64,000 nt of DNA from Nocardia bovistercoris (GTDB taxonomy: Bacteria; Actinomycetota; Actinomycetes; Mycobacteriales; Mycobacteriaceae): assembly GCF_015674855.1 (NCBI RefSeq), contig NZ_JADMLG010000003.1, forward strand, positions 186,001 through 250,000, given 5' to 3'. Both the position numbers and the translations under genes were made by a program. How positions within the stretch are numbered: position 1 is the first letter of the stretch; the number at the start of each line of letters is the position of its first letter. Under the pieces are notes generated by a model. It had not been told where the DNA came from, ran no database searches, and saw only the letters and a list, made by a program, of their open reading frames with translations. Below are positions 45,124 through 53,915 of the stretch, piece by piece.

Positions 45124-47802
45124 TCAGACCGCCGCCAAAGCTCTTCTGGCGTAGGCGCGCACGTCGGCGTCGGTGTCGTCCACGGCGGTGCGCAGGGCGT
45201 CGCGGGCGGAGGTGTCGGCGGGCCAGGTGGACAGGGCGAGGACGGCGGCTTTGCGGACGTCGAGGTGGGGGTCGAGCAGGGCGGTGGTGAGGGGGGTGAC
45301 GGCGGTGTCGGCGGGGGCGCCGGACAGTCCTCGGGCCGCGCCAACGCGGACCTGCCAGGCCGAACTGCGGAGGGCGGCGGACAGTTCCGTGAGGTCGTCG
45401 GTGGTGGCGCCGAGGTGGGCGAAGGCGGCCAGCGCGGCGGCGCGGACCAGCGGGTCGGGGTCGGCGGACAGGGTTCGCACGGTGTCGAGTCCGCCGTCGC
45501 CGACGGCCGCTATGCCGTGGGCGACCGCGACGCGCACCTCGCGGTTGTCGTCGGCGGCGGCGGTGGTGACCGCGCTCCAGTCGTCGAGGGAGACCAGCGC
45601 GCGGACCGCTTCGATGCGGACCCGGTGGTCGGAGTCGGTCAGGGCGCGGGTGAAGTCGGCGGCGGAGCCCGCCTTCATGGCGCGCAGCAGGTCGACCACG
45701 CAGGCGCGGACCACGGGATCGCGGGAGGTCAGGCGTTCGGCCAGGCCGGTTGCGGCGGGCAGGACCTCCACCAGTTCGCGCAGGCTTTCGGCGGCGGCGC
45801 GGCGGACGGTGGCGGTCGCGTCGTCCAGCGAGCCGACCAGGGCCGTCGCGAAACCGTCGGGGGTGTGTTCGGTGAGGACCGAGAGCGCCGCTACGCGCAC
45901 GACCGGGTCGGGGTCGCGCAGGTAGGTGTCGAGGTCTTCGACGGTGGGCGCGTCGAGGGCGAGCAGGGTGACGATGCGGGGTGAGGGCGGGGCGGCGGGG
46001 ACGCGGGGTGGTTCGGCCGCCGTCTCCGGGCGCGGCGCTCGTCCCGCGCTCGGGACCGGCTGGCGCACCGGGATTTCGGGGCCTTCGGAGGGCAGGTCGT
46101 CCAATCCGGGGACCGGAACCAGATACGGCGCGACCGGGCGTTTGAGGAATTCCATCTCGCCCGCGGCGTTCTTGCGCAGGTTGAGGTGGTAACGCCAGTC
46201 CACGTCGTCACGCTCGGGCAGGTCGGCGCGTTCGTGGTAGAGACCCCACCGGGATTCGGTGCGGGTCAGCGAACTGCGGGAGGCCATTTCGGCGCAGTCG
46301 CGGATAAACGACACTTCCACCGCGCGCATCAGTTCGTGCGGCGTGCGCGCGCCCATGGACTCGATGTCGCCGCGCATGCGTTCGAAGGTCTCGACCGCGA
46401 TGGACAGCTTCGCGGCCGTCTTCGGCGGCGCCACATAGTCGTTGACGAAGCGACGCAGTTTGTATTCGACCTGCGGTTGCGGCGGGCCGTCGGGGTGGCG
46501 CAGCGGTCGGTAGATCAACGCGTGCGCGGCGGCGAGTTGGTCCTCGGGCAGCTCGGTGGGCGCGTCGACCTCGGCCAGGGCGCCCGCGGCGTGCGCGCCT
46601 GCCAGATCGCCGAAGACGAACGCGCCGATCATGTAGTTGTGCGGGACACAGGCCAGGTCACCTGCCGCGTAGAGACCGGGAACCGTCGTGCGGGCGTGTT
46701 CGTCCACCCATACTCCGGAGGCGGAATGTCCACTGCACAAACCGATTTCGGAGATGTGCATTTCGATGTCGTGCGTGCGGTAGTCGTGGCCGCGGTTGGC
46801 GTGGAAGGTGCCTCGGGTGGGGCGTTCGGTGGTGTGCAGGATGCCCTCGAGGGTGCTCAGCGTCTCCTCGGGCAGGTGCGACACCTTGAGGTAGATGGGG
46901 CCGCGCGCGGATTCGATCTCGCGCTTGACCTCGGTCATCATCTGTCCCGACCAGTAGTCGGAGTCGACGAACCGTTCACCGTGTGCGTTCACCTGGTAGC
47001 CGCCGAACGGATTGGCGACGTAGGCGCAGGCGGGTCCGTTGTAATCCTTGATGAGCGGGTTGATCTGGAAGCATTCGATGCCGCTGAGTTCGGCGCCCGC
47101 GTGGTAGGCCATCGAATAGCCGTCGCCCGCGTTGGTCGGATTCTCGTAGGTGCCGTACAGGTACCCGGACGCGGGTAGACCGAGCCGACCGCACGGCCCG
47201 GTCGCCAGGATCACCGCCTTGGCGCCGACCGCGACGAATTCCCCGGTGCGCGTGTGCAATGCGGCCGCGCCGACCGCCCGGCCACCGTCGGTGAGCACCC
47301 GCACCGGCATCAACCGGTTCTCGATGCGGATTCGTTCACGCATCTTCCGTTGCCGCAGAACGCGATACAGGGCCTTCTTGACGTCCTTGCCCTCGGGCAT
47401 CGGCAAGACGTAGGAGCCGGACCGATGCACGCGGCGCACCGCGTATTCGCCGTACTCGTCCTTCTCGAACTTCACGCCGTAGCGCTCCAACCGCTGCACC
47501 ATCGCGAAGCCGCGCGTCGCGGTCTGATACACGGTGCGCTGGTTCACGATTCCGTCGTTGGCGCGGGTGATCTCGGCGACGTAGTCCTCCGGTTCGGCCT
47601 TGCCCGGGATGACGGCGTTGTTGACGCCGTCCATGCCCATGGCGAGCGCACCCGAATGCCGCACGTGCGCCTTCTCCAGCAGCAGCACGTTCGCGCCCTG
47701 TTCGGCGGCGGTCAGCGCGGCCATGGTACCCGCCGTGCCGCCGCCGATCACCAGCACATCGCAGTCGAGTCGGACGCGTTCGTCGAGCTCCGGGATTCTC
47801 AT
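45124..47802 (-). CDS. AprA-like flavoprotein with C-terminal HEAT repeats
   Basis: An 892-residue protein. Residues 1-575 are a fumarate-reductase/APS-reductase-type flavoprotein: FAD motif VIGGGTAGTMAALTAAEQGA (19-38), SGALAMGMDGVNNAVIPG (AprA has SGAVAQGLSAIN), PEDYVAEI, and the FAD-cap PGLYAAGDLACVPHNYMIGAF with a histidine at the AprA-like position. A Pro-rich linker follows, then about eight HEAT-like repeats (residues 625-892; for example DPDPVVRVAALSVL, DSDHRVRIEAVRAL, DPHLDVRKAAVLAL). Its start overlaps the ATPase stop (ATGA). Partner of the AprB-like ferredoxin at the operon's other end. Reaction and substrate unknown; sulfur-oxyanion or organosulfur redox is inferred. Confidence 0.85.
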   Translation of the reverse strand: MRIPELDERVRLDCDVLVIGGGTAGTMAALTAAEQGANVLLLEKAHVRHSGALAMGMDGVNNAVIPGKAEPEDYVAEITRANDGIVNQRTVYQTATRGFAMVQRLERYGVKFEKDEYGEYAVRRVHRSGSYVLPMPEGKDVKKALYRVLRQRKMRERIRIENRLMPVRVLTDGGRAVGAAALHTRTGEFVAVGAKAVILATGPCGRLGLPASGYLYGTYENPTNAGDGYSMAYHAGAELSGIECFQINPLIKDYNGPACAYVANPFGGYQVNAHGERFVDSDYWSGQMMTEVKREIESARGPIYLKVSHLPEETLSTLEGILHTTERPTRGTFHANRGHDYRTHDIEMHISEIGLCSGHSASGVWVDEHARTTVPGLYAAGDLACVPHNYMIGAFVFGDLAGAHAAGALAEVDAPTELPEDQLAAAHALIYRPLRHPDGPPQPQVEYKLRRFVNDYVAPPKTAAKLSIAVETFERMRGDIESMGARTPHELMRAVEVSFIRDCAEMASRSSLTRTESRWGLYHERADLPERDDVDWRYHLNLRKNAAGEMEFLKRPVAPYLVPVPGLDDLPSEGPEIPVRQPVPSAGRAPRPETAAEPPRVPAAPPSPRIVTLLALDAPTVEDLDTYLRDPDPVVRVAALSVLTEHTPDGFATALVGSLDDATATVRRAAAESLRELVEVLPAATGLAERLTSRDPVVRACVVDLLRAMKAGSAADFTRALTDSDHRVRIEAVRALVSLDDWSAVTTAAADDNREVRVAVAHGIAAVGDGGLDTVRTLSADPDPLVRAAALAAFAHLGATTDDLTELSAALRSSAWQVRVGAARGLSGAPADTAVTPLTTALLDPHLDVRKAAVLALSTWPADTSARDALRTAVDDTDADVRAYARRALAAV

Positions 47803-48545
47803 AGCTTCTCCAGTAGTTCGGCTTTCAACGCGGCGCGGTCCAACGGGGTGCGCGGCGCGGGCACCTCGACCAGGTCGCGAACCGCGCCGCCGCCGATGAC
47901 CGCGATACGGTCGCCGAGCAGCAGAGCCTCGTCAAGGTCGTGGGTCACGAAGACGATCGTGGTCGGATGGGCGCGCCAGGTGTCGATGAGCAGGCGCTGC
48001 ATGGTGGCGCGGGTCTGGGTGTCGAGCGCGCCGAACGGTTCGTCCATGAGCACCGCGCGCGGCGACCCGGCGAGGCTGCGCGCCAACTGGACTCGCTGGC
48101 GCATACCGCCGGACAGGTCGCGCGGCAGGTAGTCGGCGAACCCTTCCAGCCCGATCTCGCGGACCCACCGCAGCGCGGTCGCGCGGCGTTGCGCCCGCGC
48201 GATTCCGCGCAGGCTCAGCGCGAGTTCGATATTGCGGCGCGCGGTGCGCCACGGCAGCAGCGCGTCGTCCTGGAAGACCAGGGCGCGATCCGCGGACGGA
48301 CCGGCGACCGGCGCGTCGTCGGCCAGAATCCGTCCCGCGCTCGGCGCGCGCAGTCCGGCGATGGCGCGCAACAGGGTCGACTTACCGCAGCCGGATTTGC
48401 CGACCAGCACCAGGATCTCACCGGCGGCGATCTCGAGGTCGAGCCCGTCGATGACCGCGCCGCCACCGTAGTCGATGCGAATGTCGTGCAGCCGCAGGCG
48501 CATTCCGGTCGCGGTCGGCGCCGCGGTGGTCGCGGTGGCGGTCAT
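47799..48545 (-). CDS. ABC importer ATPase (sulfonate/nitrate type, SsuB/TauB-like)
   Basis: A 248-residue ATPase with VGKSGCGKSTLLRAI (Walker A), LVFQDDALLPWRT (Q-loop), LSGGMRQRVQLARSL (signature), VLMDEPFGALDT (Walker B) and FVTHDLDEALLL (H-loop). The QDDALLPW sequence is typical of the NitT/TauT branch that imports nitrate, taurine and sulfonates. Overlaps both neighbours by four bases. Energises the permease at 48542. Confidence 0.93.
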   Translation of the reverse strand: MTATATTAAPTATGMRLRLHDIRIDYGGGAVIDGLDLEIAAGEILVLVGKSGCGKSTLLRAIAGLRAPSAGRILADDAPVAGPSADRALVFQDDALLPWRTARRNIELALSLRGIARAQRRATALRWVREIGLEGFADYLPRDLSGGMRQRVQLARSLAGSPRAVLMDEPFGALDTQTRATMQRLLIDTWRAHPTTIVFVTHDLDEALLLGDRIAVIGGGAVRDLVEVPAPRTPLDRAALKAELLEKL

Positions 48546-49372
48546 CGGGACACCTCTCGGGGCAGCCAGCGGGTGAGGCGGCGTCCGAGCAGTTCGACCA
48601 GGGCCGAGGTGCCGAAGCCGAGGACGCCGATGGTGATCATGCCGACGAAGACCGCCGGATAGTCGACGATGGTGTACGCCTGCCAGGTGCGGTATCCGAT
48701 GCCGAGGCGGCCCGAGATCATCTCCGCCGAGATGAGGCAGATCCAGCCGACGCCGATACCGACCGACAATCCGCTGAACACGCCGGGCAGGATGCCAGGG
48801 AACACCACGCGCACCAGGACATCGGTGCGGGTCGCGCCCAGGGTGCGCAGCGCGTCCTCCCAGATCGTCGGCAGTGCGCGCACCGTGTGCCTGGTGGAGA
48901 CCAACACCGGGAACAGCGACGCGGTGAAGGTGATGAATACGATGCCGGATTCGTCGCTGGGGAACAGCAGGATCGCCACCGGCACCAGCGCGATGGCCGG
49001 TATCGGACGGACCAGTTCCGTGAGCGGCCCGAAAACCGCCGCCAGCAGTTCCGAACGTCCGAGACCGATGCCCGCGAACACCCCGACCACCGCCGCCATG
49101 CCGAATCCGGTGAGGATGCGGATCAGCGACTGCGCGACATCGACGTAGTACTCGCCGCGACCGAGGTGCGCACCGAATTCGGCGATGATGTCGGTGACGG
49201 TCGGCAGGGTGTCGAAGCGCACCCACAGCCGGACATCGTTGGCGGTGAGCAACTGCCACAACAGAATCGCGCTGATCACCGACAGTACCTGGATCACTCG
49301 GACGCGCAGCGCGCGTGGCCGCCGGGCGGGGCGGCGCGCACGTGTCCGGCCCGGTACGGTCACGGTGCTCAT
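48542..49372 (-). CDS. ABC importer permease (SsuC/TauC-like)
   Basis: A 276-residue permease with about six membrane segments and the EAA loop EDALRTLGATRTDVLVRVVFPGILP (residues 167-190 region). The N-terminus is Arg-rich and cytoplasmic. Relatives carry sulfonates, taurine or nitrate. The stop overlaps the ATPase start; its own start overlaps the binding-protein stop. Confidence 0.93.
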   Translation of the reverse strand: MSTVTVPGRTRARRPARRPRALRVRVIQVLSVISAILLWQLLTANDVRLWVRFDTLPTVTDIIAEFGAHLGRGEYYVDVAQSLIRILTGFGMAAVVGVFAGIGLGRSELLAAVFGPLTELVRPIPAIALVPVAILLFPSDESGIVFITFTASLFPVLVSTRHTVRALPTIWEDALRTLGATRTDVLVRVVFPGILPGVFSGLSVGIGVGWICLISAEMISGRLGIGYRTWQAYTIVDYPAVFVGMITIGVLGFGTSALVELLGRRLTRWLPREVSR

Positions 49373-50787
49373 CCGCGGACTTCCGTCACGGCTTGGTCAT
49401 AGCCGACAGTGACAGCACCGGGATGGCTCTGGCGGTAGCGCTGCGCGGCCGCCGGGGTCGTGAAGGGCAGGTAGGCGTCGCCATCGCGCAGCCAGATCGA
49501 CTTGTCGGCGAACCAGCGGGTGCCGAGTTCGGCGTCGGGAATGTAGGCGGCGCGCACCACCTTGCCCTGCGACTTCGCCTGCTGCACCGCACGCAGCAGG
49601 CAGGTGGCGTCGGCGGCGGGCTGCGGACGCTCGGCCCCTTCGATCCACACCTCGCCCGCCGATTCGCCGACAGGGCGACCACACACCGGGTCCGTGCCGC
49701 CGATTCGGCTCGGATTGACGGTCGAGGCGAGCGCTGTGTCGTAGTTACCCGCACCGTACTGCGCGTAGACGGTGCGCAGCGGCCCGTCGTCGACGAAGCC
49801 GTCGATATTCAGCTCGGCGAAGTCACCGATCGACTTCAGGTACGGTACATCACCTTTCAGTGCCTGGATCAGACTCGGTTTGAGCGTGACGTCGAAGGAG
49901 GTGCCGGCGGGGCCGTTGTAGAGGTAGACGACCTCCTGCGGCAGGCCGGATCCGTCGGCGACGATCTTGGCGGCCTCGAAAGGCTTGTCGCGCAGGAAAG
50001 TCGTCGCGTCGAGTTGTGCGGCGAGGAACGCTTCGAGCACTTCCGGGTGTTCGGCGCTGTAGGAGCGGCGCGCGACCACGCCGTGGAAGGTGGGCACATT
50101 CAGTTCGGCGCCGTCGTAGAGCAGTTTCGCCTTGTTCTGGAACACCAGCAGACCCGGCCACGCCACGAACTGCGACAGCGCGCCCACCTGGTGCGATTCC
50201 AACGCCGACGCGCCGACCTGCGGCTGCTGATTCAGCACCTCGACGCCCTTGGCGGGGTCGATGCCCGCCCGCGTCAGCGCCTGCACGAGGGTGCCGTGCC
50301 CGGCCGACCCGACGCTGGCCGAGATCTTCTGCCCGGCGAGCCCGTCGAGTCCCGCCACCGACGAATCGGGTGGCACGACAACCATATTGAGCGCGCCCTT
50401 GGGGTTGTAGCCGGTGACCGACACCAGCGCTGTCTTCGCGCGCTCGTTGGCCTGGGTGCGTGAACCGTTGATGAGCAACGGATAGTCGCCCATCGACCCG
50501 ATGTCGATCTTCTCCGCCACCATCTGCGCGGTGATCGGCGCCCCGGTGTCGTAATCCTGCCATTCCACTTGGTATTTCGAGCCACCGGCATCGGTCAGTC
50601 GCCGCAATCGCTGCTCGAGGTAGCCCTGGGCGCGTAGCAGGGTGCCCGCGGTGACGGTGTTGATGGTCTTGGACTGGTAGCCGACCACCACCTTCACGGT
50701 TCCCTCGGGGGTGTCGTTCGCGGAGTCCAGCGAGCAACCCGCCGCAGCGAGGACGGCGGCGAGGACAAGGGGCACAAGGTGTTTCAT
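49369..50787 (-). CDS. Substrate-binding lipoprotein with NosL-like C-terminal domain
   Basis: A 472-residue precursor, unusually long for a NitT/TauT binding protein (about 330). The lipobox is LAAAGC (Cys18). Residues 30-355 form the periplasmic-binding fold (VVVGYQSKTINTVTAG, EKIDIGSMGDYPLLI, KISASVGSAGHGTLVQ). Residues 365-470 are an extra domain: DPVCGRPV, ADATCLLRAVQ, then FADKSIWLRDGDAYLPFTTP and AVTVGYDQAV. Its pattern resembles NosL (copper-binding, Cys followed by a yV.D...-aF....A....G..... layout). It suggests metal or sulfur handling at the membrane in addition to capture of the substrate. Confidence 0.82.
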   Translation of the reverse strand: MKHLVPLVLAAVLAAAGCSLDSANDTPEGTVKVVVGYQSKTINTVTAGTLLRAQGYLEQRLRRLTDAGGSKYQVEWQDYDTGAPITAQMVAEKIDIGSMGDYPLLINGSRTQANERAKTALVSVTGYNPKGALNMVVVPPDSSVAGLDGLAGQKISASVGSAGHGTLVQALTRAGIDPAKGVEVLNQQPQVGASALESHQVGALSQFVAWPGLLVFQNKAKLLYDGAELNVPTFHGVVARRSYSAEHPEVLEAFLAAQLDATTFLRDKPFEAAKIVADGSGLPQEVVYLYNGPAGTSFDVTLKPSLIQALKGDVPYLKSIGDFAELNIDGFVDDGPLRTVYAQYGAGNYDTALASTVNPSRIGGTDPVCGRPVGESAGEVWIEGAERPQPAADATCLLRAVQQAKSQGKVVRAAYIPDAELGTRWFADKSIWLRDGDAYLPFTTPAAAQRYRQSHPGAVTVGYDQAVTEVRG

Positions 50788-50802
50788 GGTTCTTCCAGGA
50801 TT

Positions 50803-51030
50803 TCAGCGGAGCAGATAGGGCATATTGACGGTGACGGCGCCGGTGGGGCAGCGCGCTGCGCACGGGCCGCAGTACCAACATTCGTCGACGTGCATGAAGG
50901 CTTTGCCGTTCTCGGGGTTGATCGCCAGCGAATCGAGCGGGCAGATCTCCACGCACAGCGTGCAGCCCTGGATACACAGCGATTCGTCGATGGTGACGGG
51001 GATGTCGGCTCGGTGTTCGGCCAGGCTCAT
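50803..51030 (-). CDS. AprB-like dicluster 4Fe-4S ferredoxin
   Basis: A 75-residue electron carrier with eight cysteines for two 4Fe-4S clusters: CIQGCTLCVEICP and CWYCGPCAARCP. The segment DECWYCGPCAARCPTGAVTV resembles the APS-reductase beta subunit (CWECYSCVKxCPxGAIxV). It starts one base after the GntR stop and lies 15 bp before the binding-protein gene. It probably passes electrons to the AprA-like flavoprotein of the same operon. Confidence 0.9.
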   Translation of the reverse strand: MSLAEHRADIPVTIDESLCIQGCTLCVEICPLDSLAINPENGKAFMHVDECWYCGPCAARCPTGAVTVNMPYLLR

Positions 51031-51786
51031 CTACAGGACCTTCCATTCCGGTGCGCTGCGGGTCAGGCTGCCGCGCATGGTGATTCGGTCCCCGCGCATC
51101 CGGATGTACTCCAGATCAACGGGTCTGCCGTCCTCGAGTCGGGTGAGCCGCTCCAGCATCAGCAGCGGCGCGCCGCCGGGGACGTCGAGGGTGGTCGCGG
51201 TGTGCGGGTCGGCGGGCACCGCCTCGAGCGCGAGATCCGCCGAGCCGAGCGACTGCCCGCTGATCTGTTCCAGCAGCACGAAGATGTCGGTGTTCTCCAG
51301 GTCGTGGCCGAGCACTTCGGTGCCGATGTCGGGGGCCAGATAGGTCAGGTCGAGGCTCAGCGGCAGTTCGGCGGCGTAGCGCAACCGCTCCAGGTAGACC
51401 ACGCGCTCCCCCGGCTCGAGGCCGAGACGGCGCGCGACGGCCGGCGGCGCGGCGATGTGCATGGCCGCGCGCACCTCGTTGCGGACGGTCCCGTGCCCCT
51501 TGAGGGTTTCCTGGAGTCCGAGCAGCGCGTCGAGACCATGGTCGTATTTGCGGGTGGCGACCCTGGTGCCGACCTTGGGGACGCGGTCGATCAGACCTTC
51601 GTCCCTGAGCAGCGCCAGCGCTTCCCGTACGGTGTTGCGCGAGGCCGAGTATTCGGTGGCGAGCTGCTGTTCGCCGGGGATCCCGGCGTCGAAGGCGCCC
51701 GAGTGGATCTGGTGGCGCAGGATGTCGGCGACCCGGCGCGCCTGATCGGCGCGCAGAGGCCGCACCGGGGCCGATTCCGCCGTCAT
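51031..51786 (-). CDS. GntR family (HutC/UTRA) regulator
   Basis: A 251-residue regulator. The winged HTH covers residues 10-75 (RRVADILRHQIHSGAF, LATEYSASRNTVREALALLRD); the UTRA ligand domain follows (ERVVYLERLRYA, LPLSLDLTYLAP, GAPLLMLERLTRLEDGRPVDLEYIRM). It is the first gene of the six-gene transport/redox operon, so it probably senses the imported substrate or its product and regulates its own operon. GGGAGAT precedes the ATG at 51786; an in-frame start at 51900 is less likely. Confidence 0.92.
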   Translation of the reverse strand: MTAESAPVRPLRADQARRVADILRHQIHSGAFDAGIPGEQQLATEYSASRNTVREALALLRDEGLIDRVPKVGTRVATRKYDHGLDALLGLQETLKGHGTVRNEVRAAMHIAAPPAVARRLGLEPGERVVYLERLRYAAELPLSLDLTYLAPDIGTEVLGHDLENTDIFVLLEQISGQSLGSADLALEAVPADPHTATTLDVPGGAPLLMLERLTRLEDGRPVDLEYIRMRGDRITMRGSLTRSAPEWKVL

Positions 51787-52014
51787 ATCTCCCACCTGTC
51801 CCGCGCTGACCTGCATGAACAGCGACGATATCGGGAGCGGGAGCGCCTTTACCCCGGCGCGGGGCGGCCGCGCATCACGCGATGTCATTGCGCCGGTCAC
51901 CGGCGGGCGCTACCAGGGCGGATGCGGGCGAGGCGGCGATTAACGCCACCGGCGGCGCGCCCGCCGAATTAGGATCACGTCGATCCGAATGCGGCGGGCG
52001 GGCGGGTGCGGCGG

Positions 52015-53811
52015 TCAGAACCAGTCGGCGCGCACGTCGAGGGTGGTGCGATCCAGCGATTCGAGCAGGTCCAGTTGCGGACCGGTCTTCGGCAGTTCGT
52101 AGCGGAAGAAGTATCGGGCCGCCGCGCGTTTGCCGTCGTAGAAGTCGCCCTCCCGGTCACCGACCGCGACCAGCTGTTCCAGCCAGATCCAGGAGATCAC
52201 GAGATGGCCGAAGGCCTCGAGGTAGATCGTCGAGTTGGCCATCGCCGCCACCGGATCGCCCGCGGCGAACATCGATCCTGTCACCGTGAGCAGCCGTTGC
52301 CAGGACGCGTCGAGTTCGGCGCCGAATTCGGCCGCGGCGCCACCCGCGTCGCGTGCCGCGGCGACGGTGGCGGTGACGACTTCGGTGAGCAAGCCGAGGC
52401 TCGCGCCGTCGTGCTGGATCACCTTGCGCCCCAACAGATCCATGCCCTGGATGCCGTGGGTGCCCTCGTGGATCGGGTTGAGGCGATTGTCGCGGTAATG
52501 CTGTTCGACATCGTATTCGCGGGTGTAGCCGTAGCCGCCATGCACCTGGATGGCCAGGCTGTTGGCCTCGAGGCACCACTGCGACGGCCAGCTCTTTGCC
52601 ACTCCGGTCAGGATTTCGAGCAGCAGGCGGTGGCGGCGCCCGGCCTCGGGATCGGGGTCGGCGCGTTCGAGGTCGGTCAGCCGGTTGCAGTACAGCAGCA
52701 GCCCGAGCGCGCCCTCGACATAGGACTTCTGCGCCAGCAGCATGCGCCGCACGTCGGCGTGCTCGATGATCGGGATCTGCTGTGTGGCCGGGTCTTTAGC
52801 GGTGATCGCCCGGCCCTGCCTGCGCTCGCGCGCGTATTCCAGCGATTTCAGGTATCCGGTGTACCCGAGCGCGGTGGCGCCGAGTCCGACGCCGAGGCGC
52901 GCCTCGTTCATCATGTGGAACATGTAGGACAGACCGCGATTCGGTTCACCGATGAGGTACCCGATCGCTCCCGGCGCGTCCTGCGGAGTGTGCGCGCCTT
53001 CGCCGAAATTCAGTACGGCATTGGTGGTTCCGCGATAGCCCATCTTGTGGTTGAGCCCGGCGAGCACGACGTCGTTACGCTCGCCCACCGAACCATCTTC
53101 GGCGACAAGATATTTGGGCACGATGAACAGGGAGATGCCCTTGACGCCCGCGGGTGCGCCCGGAATCCTGGCCAGTACCAGGTGCACGATGTTCTCGGTG
53201 AGTTCGTGGTCGCCGCCGGAGATCCACATCTTCGAGCCGAACAACCGGAAGGAGCCGTCGTCGGCGGGCTCGGCCCTGGTGGTGATGTCGGCGAGCGAGG
53301 ATCCGGCCTGCGGCTCCGACAGGCACATGGTCCCGGTGGCCCGCCCCTCGACCATGGGTACGACGAATCGCTCGATCTGCTCGGGGGTGCCGTGCGCGCT
53401 CAGCAGGTTCGCGTTGCCGATGGTGAGGAACAGGTAGGCCATCGTGCCCGCGTTGGCGGCCTGGAACCAGCACAGGCCCGCGGCGTCCACCACCGAGGGC
53501 AACTGGATGCCGCCGTGGCGCTCGTCCATCGCCGCGCCGATCAGATTTGCCTTGGCGAACGCCTCGATGGCGGCCTTGACCTCGGGAATCACCGTCACGC
53601 GCGTGCCGTCGAAGGTCGGCTCCATGCTGTCGTTGCGCTTGTTGTGCGGTGCGAAATGCCGGGTGGCCAACTCTTCGCACAGGTCGAGGAATCCGTCGAA
53701 GGTCTCGCGCGAATGGTCGCCGAAACGCGGCAGCGCGATGAGCTCCTCGACCCGCAACCACTCGTACAGCAGGAACTCCAGATCCCGGCGGGAGATCAAC
53801 TGGGAACGCAC
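52015..53811 (-). CDS. Long acyl-CoA dehydrogenase (about 600 residues)
   Basis: A 598-residue FadE-type dehydrogenase, first step of beta-oxidation. Motifs are [19 protein letters not shown] (FAD), [27 protein letters not shown], and [20 protein letters not shown] with the C-terminal [14 protein letters not shown], where Glu in HEGTHG is the catalytic base. The 600-residue form has an extra C-terminal domain as in other actinobacterial and Gram-negative homologues. GTG 53811 follows GAGAGGA at 6 bp. A perfect palindrome lies 45 bp upstream. Confidence 0.93.
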   Translation of the reverse strand: MRSQLISRRDLEFLLYEWLRVEELIALPRFGDHSRETFDGFLDLCEELATRHFAPHNKRNDSMEPTFDGTRVTVIPEVKAAIEAFAKANLIGAAMDERHGGIQLPSVVDAAGLCWFQAANAGTMAYLFLTIGNANLLSAHGTPEQIERFVVPMVEGRATGTMCLSEPQAGSSLADITTRAEPADDGSFRLFGSKMWISGGDHELTENIVHLVLARIPGAPAGVKGISLFIVPKYLVAEDGSVGERNDVVLAGLNHKMGYRGTTNAVLNFGEGAHTPQDAPGAIGYLIGEPNRGLSYMFHMMNEARLGVGLGATALGYTGYLKSLEYARERRQGRAITAKDPATQQIPIIEHADVRRMLLAQKSYVEGALGLLLYCNRLTDLERADPDPEAGRRHRLLLEILTGVAKSWPSQWCLEANSLAIQVHGGYGYTREYDVEQHYRDNRLNPIHEGTHGIQGMDLLGRKVIQHDGASLGLLTEVVTATVAAARDAGGAAAEFGAELDASWQRLLTVTGSMFAAGDPVAAMANSTIYLEAFGHLVISWIWLEQLVAVGDREGDFYDGKRAAARYFFRYELPKTGPQLDLLESLDRTTLDVRADWF

Positions 53812-53837
53812 GGACAATCCTCTCGCGACAAATCGGA

Positions 53838-53856
53838 TCCGGGTCGCGGACCCGGA
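53838..53856 (-). terminator. Hairpin after the epimerase gene
   Basis: TCCGGGTC-GCG-GACCCGGA, 8-bp stem, between the epimerase stop and the acyl-CoA dehydrogenase start. It could terminate the upstream gene or form part of the regulatory region. Confidence 0.45.
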
Positions 53857-53872
53857 ACGTATTTGATACGTT
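53856..53872. promoter_or_regulatory. Palindromic operator upstream of acyl-CoA dehydrogenase
   Basis: AACGTAT-TTG-ATACGTT, perfect 7-bp arms. It lies 45 bp upstream of the GTG and looks like a TetR-type operator of a fatty-acid regulator. No such regulator gene is adjacent. Confidence 0.6.
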
Positions 53873-53915
53873 ACCCGCTCTGTGTCGCGAATGGGGTGGC
53901 TCGATTCCGGACGGA

